Notes: generated by a model not told the origin, from the letters alone. A stretch of DNA of 64,000 nt from Spirosoma profusum (GCF_014699005.1 NZ_JACWZY010000011.1:62001-126000), one strand, 5' to 3'. Shown: positions 8,766-18,209, counted from the first letter of the stretch. Numbers and translations: made by a program.

Positions 8766-8954
8766 TTACGCTCCCTCGGCAGGGTCGTTTGGGGCACGGG
8801 AACCTTCTTCATCGGTACGTCCGCCTGCTTCGCTGGCTGCTGATGACTGCGTCTCAGAATCGGGGGCCGTACCACCATCTTCTGCATTTTCGGTTGTTAT
8901 CAGCGGTTCCTCCGTCGGAAGTTGCTCGTTAGGCTGTGTCATGGTGTTGCTCAT
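8766..8954 (-). CDS. Small hydrophilic low-complexity protein
   Basis: Not recognised. 62 residues, no hydrophobic segment, rich in Glu, Thr, Ala, Asp and Ser (for example TTENAEDGGTAPDSET), probably disordered and cytoplasmic. It follows the acidic protein at 9029-9289 on the same strand but is separated by a hairpin (8969-8994), and it ends at the bidirectional terminator. The frame is bounded by regulatory-looking hairpins on both sides, which favours a real gene, but low-complexity short frames can be spurious. Confidence 0.5.
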   Translation of the reverse strand: MSNTMTQPNEQLPTEEPLITTENAEDGGTAPDSETQSSAASEAGGRTDEEGSRAPNDPAEGA

Positions 8955-8968
8955 AAAACGTTGATACT

Positions 8969-8994
8969 ACGTTGGCAGCTTAGGCTGCCAACGT
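8969..8994 (-). terminator. Hairpin between two small acidic-protein genes
   Basis: Arms 8969-8979 and 8984-8994 (ACGTTGGCAGC and its complement) with a 4-base loop. It lies downstream of the gene ending at 9029 and just upstream of the gene starting at 8954, so it is a terminator or attenuator between them. Confidence 0.55.
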
Positions 8995-9028
8995 TTTCTA
9001 GTAGCGAATTGACAGGATGAAGCCACGC

Positions 9029-9289
9029 TTATTCCATGCTATCGTCGTCCAGATCGTCTTCGATATCATCGTCGTCCAGATCTTCCAGATCGTCTTCGTC
9101 GAATTCTTCTTCGATGTCATCGATATCTTCCAGATCTTCGGCGCCGTAACCACTACCGGCTCCCGTACCTAGTTCATCAAATTCGGCATCTTCATCGGCG
9201 AAGTCATCTTCCTCGTCGTCGAAGGTATCTGGATCAGGGTTCAACATCAGCACGTCTTCATCCTGATCAAACGTTGGCTGGTAAATCAT
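9029..9289 (-). CDS. Small, extremely acidic protein
   Basis: Not recognised as a named family. 86 residues. After a short start (MIYQPTFDQDEDVLMLNPDP) the protein is almost wholly Asp and Glu with scattered Leu and Ile, in units such as DLEDIDDIEEEFDEDDLED. A small Gly-rich hinge, GTGAGSGYGAED, splits the acidic tract. Such proteins may bind basic partners, metal ions or nucleic-acid-binding proteins. That role is inference only. An upstream gap of 213 bases separates it from the divergent GH130 gene. Confidence 0.65.
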   Translation of the reverse strand: MIYQPTFDQDEDVLMLNPDPDTFDDEEDDFADEDAEFDELGTGAGSGYGAEDLEDIDDIEEEFDEDDLEDLDDDDIEDDLDDDSME

Positions 9290-9503
9290 GAGTATTTAAG
9301 GATAAAAGTTAGTTCACTCGTCATAACGCGGCTCTTTCCCCGAAGGTTTTGCCTGCCCCAAACTTATTCAATAAATGTTTTAAAACGCAAACCCTTGTAA
9401 ATTTTATGTGTTACAATCTTGGCAACAGTACGTCATCACTCCTATTACCAGCCATTCTATCCAAAACGACTAACACAACCGGTACGTAGAACTACTCCAA
9501 TTC

Positions 9504-10562
9504 ATGAAAAACTACCAACTCAAACGTCTGTCTGATCAACCTATTCTGCAAACAAGTGATGTAAAGCCAAGTATTGATGGATTCGACGTATTGGGTGCTT
9601 TCAACCCGGGCGCCTGCATCGTCAACAACGAAGTTATTCTTTTGTTACGTGTGGCCGAAGCCCCGGGAGCCAGGCCAGGCTTTGTAAAAGTACCACTTTT
9701 GGAAGAACAAAATGGCGTACCTACACTGATAATCAAAGAGTTTCCGGAGCCTGAAGAAGATTTCGACCCGCGTGTGGTTACGATTGAGGGAAAGGCCTAT
9801 CTGACTTCTCTCAGTCACCTGCGGCTGGCACGTAGTAAAGATGGTATTCACTTTACGGTTGACGAAAAGCCGTTTTTGTTTCCGGCTCGTATGGACGAAT
9901 CGTATGGCATTGAAGATGCCCGTATTACGTTCCTGGACGGAAAATACTGGATTACGTATACGGCCGTGTCCGAACATGGCCCCGGTGTTGGACTGGCTGT
10001 TACTACCGATTTTTTGGATGTCGAACGTATCGGTATGATTTTACCGCCACCCAATAAAGACGTAGCGCTCTTTCCTGAAAAAATAAATGGCAAATACGTA
10101 CTATTTCACCGGCCTATGGTGTCTGACATTGGCAGGCCGTCTATTTGGCTGGCGGAATCGATTGACGGTGAACACTGGGGCAACAACCGCTACCTGTTTG
10201 GCGGGCGAGGAGCCAATAACCCCCGTTTTGCCTGGGAAGGCGGTAAAATTGGCGGAGGCCCCGAACCGATGCTGACCGACGAAGGCTGGTTGCTTTGCTA
10301 CCACGGCGCCGACGAAACTCACGCCTATTCACTCGCTTTGGCGCTGCTGGATAAAACCGATCCGACTAGTATTCTGGACCGTTCGGACCTCCCTCTTCTA
10401 TCGCCTGAGCTACCCTGGGAGCGCGAAGGTTTCTTTCCGAACGTAGTGTTTTCGAACGGCTGGGTGCGGTGGCCGGAAGGCAGCGACAAAGCGGGCCAAA
10501 TCTGGGTTTACTACGGTGCCGCCGACGACGGCGTTGGATTAGCGGAGTTGGTGCAGAGCTAA
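9504..10562 (+). CDS. Glycoside hydrolase family 130 protein (beta-mannoside phosphorylase type)
   Basis: GH130 enzymes phosphorolyse (or in some subgroups hydrolyse) beta-mannosides, such as mannosyl-glucose or manno-oligosaccharides. The five-bladed propeller pattern is visible: FNPGACIVNNEVILLLRVAE near residues 31-50, FDPRVVTIEGKAYLTS, YGIEDARITFLDGKYWITYT, FPEKINGKYVLFHRP and the C-terminal WVYYGAADDGVGLAEL. There is no signal peptide, so it acts in the cytoplasm on imported sugar. Length 352 aa is typical. The ABC-2 permease gene starts 50 bases downstream. Substrate cannot be told from the sequence. Confidence 0.88.
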   Translation: MKNYQLKRLSDQPILQTSDVKPSIDGFDVLGAFNPGACIVNNEVILLLRVAEAPGARPGFVKVPLLEEQNGVPTLIIKEFPEPEEDFDPRVVTIEGKAYLTSLSHLRLARSKDGIHFTVDEKPFLFPARMDESYGIEDARITFLDGKYWITYTAVSEHGPGVGLAVTTDFLDVERIGMILPPPNKDVALFPEKINGKYVLFHRPMVSDIGRPSIWLAESIDGEHWGNNRYLFGGRGANNPRFAWEGGKIGGGPEPMLTDEGWLLCYHGADETHAYSLALALLDKTDPTSILDRSDLPLLSPELPWEREGFFPNVVFSNGWVRWPEGSDKAGQIWVYYGAADDGVGLAELVQS

Positions 10563-10612
10563 TTTTGGTAAAGCCCCGACAGGCTCCGGCTGTCGGATAC
10601 ATTATAAGCACG

Positions 10613-13426
10613 ATGAATCCACTTCTTTCAATCGCCCGCTTCGAAATTACGTATCAACTGCGGCAACCTTCCTTTTATGCGTTTGCGCTGCTCATTACCG
10701 GGCAAGGTATCTGGTATTCGTTCCAGATCGAGAAAATGTACGCTTATATTGAGAGCACCGTTACGTCTTACCTGATTCTGTCGTCGTTAGGTGTCATTCT
10801 GGCGGTGGTTGCTACGTTGCTGGCGGGTCAATCACTGACAAAAGATTTAGAATACAACACCACTCCTTATCTGTACACATTTCCCATTACCAGCCGTATG
10901 CATTTCGCCGGGCGATTTATGGGAACGTACGCTACGGCCTTGCTGCTGGCCCTTTTTTATCTGATTGGCATTCTACTTTACTCATTGATTTATAGCCAGG
11001 TTACGTTAGCATTATGGCTGACTCTACTCGACGGTTTTGTGAGGCTGATTGCGCAGAATATCTTAATCGCCGTCAGTATTACGTTTTCGTTGACGGTCTT
11101 TCTACGTAGCATTTGGGGAGCTTACATCGGTTTATTTCTGATTGTGCTTTACTTTTTGCTGACTGAAACGCACACGGATACTTCGGCAACTGATGATATC
11201 TGGCTGCTACTGGACCCATTTGGCGTTGGCATGGCCCGGGAATCGGTTGAAAGTACAGCGATCAGTGATGCCTCATCGGGGCTGCTTAGTTTTTCTGATA
11301 TGTTTCTGATTAATCGGATTTTATGGCTTGGCGTAGCGCTGGGTTTTCTCGCTTATGCCGAAAATACGTTTTCGTTCGAGTTCTTTACGGCTGGCAAAGT
11401 CACAATAGTCCGATCAAAAATCCGGTCAGAAGAGCGATCAACTAAACCTGTTCAGAAACAATACGTTCCCGCCGATGTTCAGCTACGTTTTGGTGGCTGG
11501 CAAAACTGGCGAACGCTACGTAGCTTAACCCGTTTTGAGTTTGTCGGTCTGATACGTCAGCCAGTTTTTCTGATTCCGGTTGGGCTGCTGATCATCCTGT
11601 CGGTGTTTTTGGTAACCGTTTTGAACCATAACCCGGATTTTCCTGAGCTACCAACCACCGCCCGGATGACGGCGCTACGTCTCCCAATGGGCTTCTTTAT
11701 TAGCATATTTCTTCTCGTAATGACGGTAGAACTGCTGTTTCGGGAACGTATCACCGGAATCTGGCCCATTTACGATGCGTTGCCTTTGCCCAATTTTGTC
11801 ATTCTGTCGGCCAAATTACTGGCTCTGATGGGTATGGCTGCTCTGCTGACGTTAGTGCTGTTTCTGACAGGTGTGGGCCTACAGTTAAGCAATGGTTTCT
11901 ACGACATCGACTGGAGCCGCTACGTTGCTGATTTAGGTCTGGACGGCTTTGCCCGTTATTGTCAACTCATTGCACTCGGCGCGCTGGTTACTACGTTGGT
12001 TAATCACCGGATTATGAGCCATGTTATGAATCTGGTAATTTTTGCCGGGCTGGCTTTTACGTATCAATTTCAGGAAGCTGTTCAACTAAGGTATCTCTAT
12101 AGTTTTTTGCCCGGTTCCGCTCACTATTCCGACCTGATTGGGTATGGATCAATGGAACCGCTACGTTGGCAACTTCATCTGATGTGGTGGAGCGTAGCAG
12201 GAATTTTCGTAATACTATTTCTGATAACCTGGAACCGGGGCGTTGTTAACAGCCTGCCCGAACGCGTACGGCACTGGCACACACAATTTCGCCGACCTTA
12301 TGGATTTGCGCTACTCGCGTCGGGTCTGTTTCTGATTTTAGCGATGTGGCAAACACAGCAAGCCACAACGCTACGTCCCAAAGTTGCCATTCACTACGTA
12401 ACAAAATCAACCGTTCGTCAATCCAAATCAGGACACCCAGTTAAAATTCATATTCAATACCATCATCCGTACCAGGTTCAGCATATGGTACGTATCATTG
12501 AGAACGCCCTTTCAGAAGGCGAACAATTGTTTGGTGCCTATCCGCATACTGAATTATCCCTCATTGAAACGCCTGTCGGAACTGCCGACGTAGCGTCAAA
12601 ACCCGGCCAGATTTTTATTGTCGAGAACCAGGGCTGGATCGCCAATAACCGCCAACCTGACCGACTCGATTACCTTGATTATCTGGTTTCGCGGGAGGTC
12701 TTTAAACAATGGCTGGTTCATGGATTGCCCATAAATGCACCCAGTGATGGTTTTGTGAAGCAAAGTTTGGCCGAATACCTGTCGTTGCAGAATGTAAATA
12801 GGCACTACAGTCCCGAACGCTTCAGACAGCGGCTGGCCCAGCGAACGGCTTTATATGCGCAAAGCCGCCTGCATCAGTCTAAAGCAGAACCCACGCTGCT
12901 GGAATCGAAAGGCAACGACGGCGTTGAACGCGGTCGGGCTGCACTCGTATTAACCAGTATCGGCGAGGTGTGGGGCGATAAACCGCTTAGTGCAACCATC
13001 AGTCAGTTTTACAACAAGGCCGTTAAAGAACCTCATTCTGCCACGGCCAGTGCGTTTTCGGCTGAATTAAATCGACAGTTACCCGATTCGTTACGTTACC
13101 TCAATACGTATCTTCAGGAACGGCTGTGGTTCGATTTTAAGATCAGTCGGGTTGCTAATCTCGCTAACGGATTGACTGTCGAAATCATTACCAGCAAATG
13201 GCGGGAAACGCCAGACGGTCAGCGACAAAGGATACCGATCAATGATTACGTGCCGTTGGCCGTTCTTGATCAGAATGGTCACCAATTGTACCGGCAACTC
13301 GTTCATCCTCATCCGGACGACCGCTTTGTTTATCTGCCACCGTTACCGCACGCCCGTCAGGTAATCATCGATCCGATGGGTGTCTGGCCGGAACCGAATA
13401 AACGGGACAATGCTAAACTTTTTTAG
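10613..13426 (+). CDS. ABC-2 type permease fused to a degenerate M1-like peptidase domain
   Basis: 937 residues. The start is the ATG at 10613 (MNPLLSIARFEITYQLRQPS); the frame is open from 10469 but that part overlaps the GH130 gene. The first ~240 residues and a second block from about 330-600 are each made of several membrane helices and look like two ABC-2 permease halves. The last ~310 residues are extracytoplasmic and resemble the M1 aminopeptidase domain found on such permeases in Bacteroidota. The zinc motif is degenerate: the place of HEXXHXW reads REVFKQWL and the place of ESLAEY reads QSLAEY. All three metal ligands appear replaced, so catalysis by the usual mechanism is unlikely. 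No ABC ATPase gene is adjacent. Confidence 0.8.
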   Translation: MNPLLSIARFEITYQLRQPSFYAFALLITGQGIWYSFQIEKMYAYIESTVTSYLILSSLGVILAVVATLLAGQSLTKDLEYNTTPYLYTFPITSRMHFAGRFMGTYATALLLALFYLIGILLYSLIYSQVTLALWLTLLDGFVRLIAQNILIAVSITFSLTVFLRSIWGAYIGLFLIVLYFLLTETHTDTSATDDIWLLLDPFGVGMARESVESTAISDASSGLLSFSDMFLINRILWLGVALGFLAYAENTFSFEFFTAGKVTIVRSKIRSEERSTKPVQKQYVPADVQLRFGGWQNWRTLRSLTRFEFVGLIRQPVFLIPVGLLIILSVFLVTVLNHNPDFPELPTTARMTALRLPMGFFISIFLLVMTVELLFRERITGIWPIYDALPLPNFVILSAKLLALMGMAALLTLVLFLTGVGLQLSNGFYDIDWSRYVADLGLDGFARYCQLIALGALVTTLVNHRIMSHVMNLVIFAGLAFTYQFQEAVQLRYLYSFLPGSAHYSDLIGYGSMEPLRWQLHLMWWSVAGIFVILFLITWNRGVVNSLPERVRHWHTQFRRPYGFALLASGLFLILAMWQTQQATTLRPKVAIHYVTKSTVRQSKSGHPVKIHIQYHHPYQVQHMVRIIENALSEGEQLFGAYPHTELSLIETPVGTADVASKPGQIFIVENQGWIANNRQPDRLDYLDYLVSREVFKQWLVHGLPINAPSDGFVKQSLAEYLSLQNVNRHYSPERFRQRLAQRTALYAQSRLHQSKAEPTLLESKGNDGVERGRAALVLTSIGEVWGDKPLSATISQFYNKAVKEPHSATASAFSAELNRQLPDSLRYLNTYLQERLWFDFKISRVANLANGLTVEIITSKWRETPDGQRQRIPINDYVPLAVLDQNGHQLYRQLVHPHPDDRFVYLPPLPHARQVIIDPMGVWPEPNKRDNAKLF

Positions 13427-13431
13427 CCGGC

Positions 13432-14136
13432 TCAGTTCATTACGTAGGTTTTCCGCACTGCTTCTATAGTGAGGGAAGGCTCGTAGGCAGCATTGAGACG
13501 ATTGGCGTTTTCTTCAACCGTTAACGTAAAACCGGCCTGTTTACGTCGCTCGTTCACCGATTTGGCATCACTGATGGGCCACACGAAGCAGCGCTGTTGT
13601 TTGGTCGTGACAAGCTGACGGCATGAGGCCTGCGTGCCGTACAGCTGTGGTTTTCCGTCATACATCAGCGAGCGGTCAAGCATCATGGCGTAAAGCGAAA
13701 ACGGCAATTCTTCATCCTCGGCCGCCTTTTTTATGACAGGCAGATACGTCGGTATTTTGTTTGAATGCTGAATAACGTAGAACACCGTTTCGTTAGACGG
13801 CTTACCCACCAGCGATTTACCGGGATATCCGTGCTGCTTCACAATCGCTTCGACACGTACTAAATTGCTGGAATCGATCTTCGACTGCTCAGCCCAGAGT
13901 GCCCCAGCCAAATGCTTTCTGTCAATTTTATACACCGCGCTCAGACTGTCGGTCAGAGGCTGATTATTACTTATTTTCGTAAGCCACTCCCGATTACGCT
14001 GATCCAGCACATACATGCTATCTAATTCCCGTTTCAGCGTAGCAGTTGTTTGCGCGAAGGAACAAACAGTCACTAGGCTAAGGATAAATAGTATTAATCC
14101 CATTTTAGTAAATCTATATCCGTTTTGTAACCTCAT
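13432..14136 (-). CDS. Exported DUF6624-type protein
   Basis: Function unknown. An N-terminal signal peptide (GLILFILSLVTVCSFAQ, cleavage after about residue 29) precedes a mature part of ~205 residues. Family features are visible: the HGYPGKSLVGKPSN block near residue 110, the following VIQHSNKIPTYLPVIKKA helix, LDRSLMYDGKPQLYGTQ and a C-terminal NRLNAAYEPSLTIEAVR. It ends 5 bases from the convergent permease gene and starts 46 bases from the divergent S9 peptidase. An internal ATG at 14103 would give a shorter signal peptide and is an alternative start. Confidence 0.75.
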   Translation of the reverse strand: MRLQNGYRFTKMGLILFILSLVTVCSFAQTTATLKRELDSMYVLDQRNREWLTKISNNQPLTDSLSAVYKIDRKHLAGALWAEQSKIDSSNLVRVEAIVKQHGYPGKSLVGKPSNETVFYVIQHSNKIPTYLPVIKKAAEDEELPFSLYAMMLDRSLMYDGKPQLYGTQASCRQLVTTKQQRCFVWPISDAKSVNERRKQAGFTLTVEENANRLNAAYEPSLTIEAVRKTYVMN

Positions 14137-14182
14137 GTTTTCGGTATTTTTAGTAGTTTAGAAGGTCTTAACTTCCTTCTTT

Positions 14183-17100
14183 ATGAACCGCTTTCATCAA
14201 CTTTTTCTCTTTCTACTGGCCTCAACGCCTTTACTTGCCCAGGTACAGAAACGTCCATTAACCGCAGCCGATTATGATCGCTGGCAAAGTGTTCGTGCCG
14301 AAAAGCTGTCGGACGACGGGCGCTGGATCGCTTACCAGATTGACCTTCAGGACGGCGACGGTCGGTTGGAAGTTGCCTCTAACGAAAACAACTCGTCGAC
14401 ACCTCGCTATGTTTTCCCTCGGGGTTATATGGCGCAGTTTACACCCGACAGTAAGTACCTGATAATGCGCCTGAAAGTGCCCGTTGCCGACGTGCGAAAG
14501 GCCAAATTGAAAAAGAAAAAGTCAGACGAAATGCCCAAGGATAGCTTGCTGGCGTTGAATCTGGCAACCGGTAAATCCACAAAATTGCCAAACGTAAAGT
14601 CGTTTGTTTTCGGAAAAGAATCCGGTTCGTGGCTCGCCGTTTTGCAGGAACGTAAGGACGAATCTGGCAAACCAGTTCCTAGATCTGCTGTTCAGACTCA
14701 GAAAGACACCCTTCCCGTATCACCCCCGGTTTCGACAACCAACGTAGCAACGCGCAAAGGCGTAACAAAAAAGCCGAAAGGCGATGATCTTACATTGTTG
14801 AACCTGGCCGATGGTACGCGAAAAACGGTTCGTTACGTCTCTAACGTAGCCATGTCATCCAACGGGCAGAAACTGTTTTATAGCAAAGAGTCGGCAAATG
14901 ATACGCTGAAAACTGGCGATAATGCCGTGCCAGGCGTATTTCTGTTCAACACGACTACCGGACAAACGATGCTGGTCGATACGAGCAGCAAACGAAAAAT
15001 CTACAAAGGGTTGGCCATCGACAAAACGGGGCAACAATTAGCCTGGATGGCTTCGGCCGACAGCGCCGGTTCCGATGTTAAGTTGTTCTCGCTGTACTAT
15101 AAAAACCTGATGCCGACCGCTCCCGCCAAAAAAGGGAAACAGACAAAAACGCCTGTGGCTGAGGCACCTTTCAACGTTATCGCCGATACGTCGACAGCAG
15201 GCCTACCCAAAGGCTGGTCGGTGAATGAGTACCGCGAACCAAAATTTGCCGACGACGGCAAACGATTGTATTTCGCTACGTCACCCATTCCGCCCAAACC
15301 CACCAAAGATACGTTGACACCTGATGATGAGAAGGTAAAAATGGACATCTGGACCTGGACCGACAGTCGACTGCAACCCATGCAGCAACGGCGACTGAAG
15401 GAAGAAAAAGAACGGGGTTTTCTGGCTATTTACGACCCATCGTTGGGCAAAGTGATTCCGCTGGCCAGCCGCGAAGTGCCAACTGTTACGTTCGATGAGA
15501 AAACCAATTCGCGCTATTTACTGGGTTTGAGCGATTTACCGTATCAGGTACAAGCCTCCTGGGATCCTGGCCACACTGACCTTTATCTGGTTGATACACA
15601 ATCAGGTGAAAAGAAACGTATCGCCAACGACATCATGGCGTCGCAGCCGAAATTATCGCCGGGCGGAAAATATGCCTACTGGTTCGATGAACGTGATTCG
15701 CTCTGGCGGGCCTGGTCGATAGCCGATGGCAAACGTATCGACCTGACGCGGGGGTTACCCAGCAAATTTTTCGATGAAGAACACGATACGCCTAACTTAC
15801 CTGGTTCATACGGCTCGGCAGGCTGGACAACCGGCGACCGCTACGTATGGTTGTACGACCGCTACGACATCTGGCAAATCGACCCGACTGGTCGTGAAAA
15901 ACCGGTTACCGTTACCGCTGGCTGGGGTCGTAAAAACAACGTCCGGCTCCGACGCGCCGAGTTATCCGAAGATGAATCGTCTTTCCGCTTTGCACCCGAA
16001 AAAGCCATCGATCCGAAAGACGAAGTATTTCTGACAGGTATCTGGGAAAGCGACAAAACAACCGGTATCCTGAAAAGCAAAAACGGCCTTACGGCGTCTG
16101 AACCGGCGGTATTGACACGTAGCAATCACCGATATTTTGGTCTTAGCAAAGCGAAAAATGCTCCTACCCTAACGTATTACCGGGGTAATTTCCAGGAGCC
16201 GATCAACCTGTTTAAAACGGATACTACGTTGGCAAAACCCGTTCAATTGACGCACACCAATCCACAGCAGGACAGCATTCGCTGGGGCAGTGTCGAACTG
16301 GTGAAATGGACGGGAACGAATGGTATTAAACTCGAAGGGCTGCTCTTCAAACCCGAAGGTTTCGACCGCGACGGCGGCCCGGCCAAAAAGAAGTATCCCA
16401 TGCTGACGTACTTCTACGAACGTAACGCCGAAACCCTCAACGATTACCGCGCACCATCTCCGAGTCGGTCAACTATCAATATTTCTTACTGCGTGTCGAA
16501 CGGCTACCTCGTGTTCATCCCTGATATCGTGTACACAACCGGTCAGCCCGGTCCGAACGCCTACGATTGTATTGTTCCCGGTGTATTGAGTCTGCTCGAC
16601 AAGGGCTTTGTTGACCGCGACCGGCTGGGGATTCAGGGGCAAAGCTGGGGTGGCTACCAAACGGCCTACATCATTACCCGAACCAATTTGTTCCGCGCAG
16701 CCGAAGCGGGGGCTCCCGTAGCCAACATGACGTCGGCTTATGGCGGTATTCGCTGGGAAACAGGAATTAGTCGGGCGTTTCAGTACGAGAAAACGCAGAG
16801 CCGGATTGGTGGTACGTTGTGGGAGAAGCCTATGAATTACATCGAAAACTCGCCACTATTCTTCGCCAATCGCATCCAGACACCCCTTATGATGACGCAT
16901 AACGACGCTGATGGAGCCGTTCCCTGGTATCAGGGCATTGAGTTGTTTTCGGCGCTACGTCGGTTAAATAAACCCGTCTGGATGTTAGTCTACAACGGCG
17001 AAGGGCATAACCTGACGCAACGTCACAACGCGAAAGACCTTAGCATTCGCTTGTATCAGTACTTCGATTATTACCTCAAAGACGCGCCCATGCCCGTCTG

Positions 17101-17200
17101 GATGAAAGAAGGACGTAGTGCTGTTGAAAAAGATCGGGGCGAAATGAAATACGGGTTGTCTGTAGAGCCGCAACATATTTCAAGTAGCGGCTCAAATTGA
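14183..17200 (+). CDS. Secreted S9 family prolyl oligopeptidase-like serine peptidase
   Basis: 1005 residues. The signal peptide is MNRFHQLFLFLLASTPLLAQ. The first ~700 residues form a beta-propeller-like region (WD40/DPP-type repeats). The C-terminal ~250 residues form the alpha/beta hydrolase domain, with nucleophile motif GQSWGGYQ near residue 820, Asp in HNDADGAVPW and His in GEGHNL, in the right order for a catalytic triad. It is longer than usual S9 proteins because of Lys-rich low-complexity insertions in the propeller (for example LKKKKSDE). It probably degrades peptides in the periplasm. It stands alone between a divergent DUF6624 gene and a small retropepsin-like gene. Confidence 0.9.
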   Translation: MNRFHQLFLFLLASTPLLAQVQKRPLTAADYDRWQSVRAEKLSDDGRWIAYQIDLQDGDGRLEVASNENNSSTPRYVFPRGYMAQFTPDSKYLIMRLKVPVADVRKAKLKKKKSDEMPKDSLLALNLATGKSTKLPNVKSFVFGKESGSWLAVLQERKDESGKPVPRSAVQTQKDTLPVSPPVSTTNVATRKGVTKKPKGDDLTLLNLADGTRKTVRYVSNVAMSSNGQKLFYSKESANDTLKTGDNAVPGVFLFNTTTGQTMLVDTSSKRKIYKGLAIDKTGQQLAWMASADSAGSDVKLFSLYYKNLMPTAPAKKGKQTKTPVAEAPFNVIADTSTAGLPKGWSVNEYREPKFADDGKRLYFATSPIPPKPTKDTLTPDDEKVKMDIWTWTDSRLQPMQQRRLKEEKERGFLAIYDPSLGKVIPLASREVPTVTFDEKTNSRYLLGLSDLPYQVQASWDPGHTDLYLVDTQSGEKKRIANDIMASQPKLSPGGKYAYWFDERDSLWRAWSIADGKRIDLTRGLPSKFFDEEHDTPNLPGSYGSAGWTTGDRYVWLYDRYDIWQIDPTGREKPVTVTAGWGRKNNVRLRRAELSEDESSFRFAPEKAIDPKDEVFLTGIWESDKTTGILKSKNGLTASEPAVLTRSNHRYFGLSKAKNAPTLTYYRGNFQEPINLFKTDTTLAKPVQLTHTNPQQDSIRWGSVELVKWTGTNGIKLEGLLFKPEGFDRDGGPAKKKYPMLTYFYERNAETLNDYRAPSPSRSTINISYCVSNGYLVFIPDIVYTTGQPGPNAYDCIVPGVLSLLDKGFVDRDRLGIQGQSWGGYQTAYIITRTNLFRAAEAGAPVANMTSAYGGIRWETGISRAFQYEKTQSRIGGTLWEKPMNYIENSPLFFANRIQTPLMMTHNDADGAVPWYQGIELFSALRRLNKPVWMLVYNGEGHNLTQRHNAKDLSIRLYQYFDYYLKDAPMPVWMKEGRSAVEKDRGEMKYGLSVEPQHISSSGSN

Positions 17201-17292
17201 ATTAATGAGTAATGTATAATTCGGCTGGTATCCCTGCCCTTCATTATGTATTACTCGTTATTCTATGTAACTTTAAGGAAACAAATTACCAC

Positions 17293-17670
17293 ATGTCCAT
17301 TATCAAGAAACCCTTACTTTACGCAGGCTCGCAGGGAGAGAAACATTTGTATACGCTTTTCGACAGCGGAGCCAATCTTTCATGCATTCATCCTGACCAT
17401 GTTCCAGAATTGGCTCACTTAGAAAGTTTGGGTCGAGTCCGACGCGTATATACTGCCGCAGAAGGGCATTATATTGAGATAAAACATCGAGTTGCGCTGG
17501 ATTTTTACCTGGAAGACGTATTGCTGTCAGATGAATTTCTAGTGGTTCCGGGCTTGAGCGAAGAGGCAATCATGGGAGCGGCCACTATGCAGAAATGGCG
17601 TATAAAACTGGATTTTGAACATGATGCAGTGCATGTTGACCCTAAAGTGGCTAAAATGCAGTTGATTTAA
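17293..17670 (+). CDS. Small retropepsin-like aspartic protease
   Basis: 125 residues. Single-domain, retroviral-type aspartic proteases act as homodimers, each subunit giving one catalytic Asp. The motif YTLFDSGANLSCIHPD near residues 20-35 matches the DSGA active site. The C-terminal EEAIMGAATMQKWRIKLDF fits the conserved Gly-containing strand near the end of the fold. The ATG at 17293 follows an AGGA ribosome site. The frame extends upstream to 17212, but that part is encoded by a word-type palindrome (ATTAATGAGTAATG and its complement near 17268), so it is rejected. There is no signal peptide. The substrate is unknown, and the gene is monocistronic with a terminator at 17705-17730. Confidence 0.65.
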   Translation: MSIIKKPLLYAGSQGEKHLYTLFDSGANLSCIHPDHVPELAHLESLGRVRRVYTAAEGHYIEIKHRVALDFYLEDVLLSDEFLVVPGLSEEAIMGAATMQKWRIKLDFEHDAVHVDPKVAKMQLI

Positions 17671-17704
17671 AAAGCAGATAAATCCATACAAACGAACAAA
17701 CACC

Positions 17705-17730
17705 AGAGCCGGGCCTACATGCCCGGCTCT
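17705..17730. terminator. Bidirectional terminator between convergent genes
   Basis: Arms 17705-17714 and 17721-17730 (AGAGCCGGGC and its complement) with a 6-base loop. It lies between the retropepsin-like gene ending at 17670 (+) and the DUF1573 gene ending at 17738 (-). Confidence 0.75.
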
Positions 17731-17737
17731 GAGGCTT

Positions 17738-18130
17738 TTACTGAGCCGAAGCAGCGTCTTTTACTACTTCACCTTTGAAGTTCAGAACCACCGTTCCGCC
17801 TTCTGCATTTGATTCAACTGTTACGGTTTTGTTGAAGGCGCCTATTGCAGCCGCGTTAAATGTCGCCTTGATCACACCCGACTGACCAGGCAGAACAGCC
17901 GCTTTGGGATAATCGACACCGGTACAGCCACACGAGCCCTGCGCCCGATTGATGACTAATGGCATTTCACCTTTGTTCGTGAATGCAAACTCCACAGTTA
18001 CCGGTTTTCCCTGAGTAATACGTCCGAAATCATGCGTTGCATTCTTCCAGTTGAAGAGAGCGGCAGGGACAGTCATCGCCATCGAAATTGCCAATACAAT
18101 AAGTGAACCGAAAAACAAAGTACGTTTCAT
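17738..18130 (-). CDS. Exported DUF1573 protein (Ig-like fold)
   Basis: Function unknown; DUF1573 domains have an ASPM/SPD-2/hydin-like immunoglobulin fold and are very common exported proteins in Bacteroidota. The signal peptide covers residues 1-24 (LIVLAISMAMTVPAALF). The family core is clear: THDFGRITQGKPVTVEFAFT, the double-Cys motif AQGSCGCTGVDYP, then LPGQSGVIKATFNA. The length of 130 aa is that of a single domain. It shares a 187-base upstream region with the sensor kinase gene that carries three TTGTTAAT direct repeats. Confidence 0.85.
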   Translation of the reverse strand: MKRTLFFGSLIVLAISMAMTVPAALFNWKNATHDFGRITQGKPVTVEFAFTNKGEMPLVINRAQGSCGCTGVDYPKAAVLPGQSGVIKATFNAAAIGAFNKTVTVESNAEGGTVVLNFKGEVVKDAASAQ

Positions 18131-18209
18131 AATCAGATGATTTTGGTAAGGTTTATGCTATCGTTCACCCGAACGACGATGCAAACCTATCGCCATCGCC
18201 CAAATACCT

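Noticed and set aside
10469..10612. Extended N-terminus of the permease-M1 fusion (frame open from 10469)
   Set aside because: It overlaps the GH130 gene end in another frame and is Arg-rich with no membrane character; the ATG at 10613 begins the membrane protein properly.
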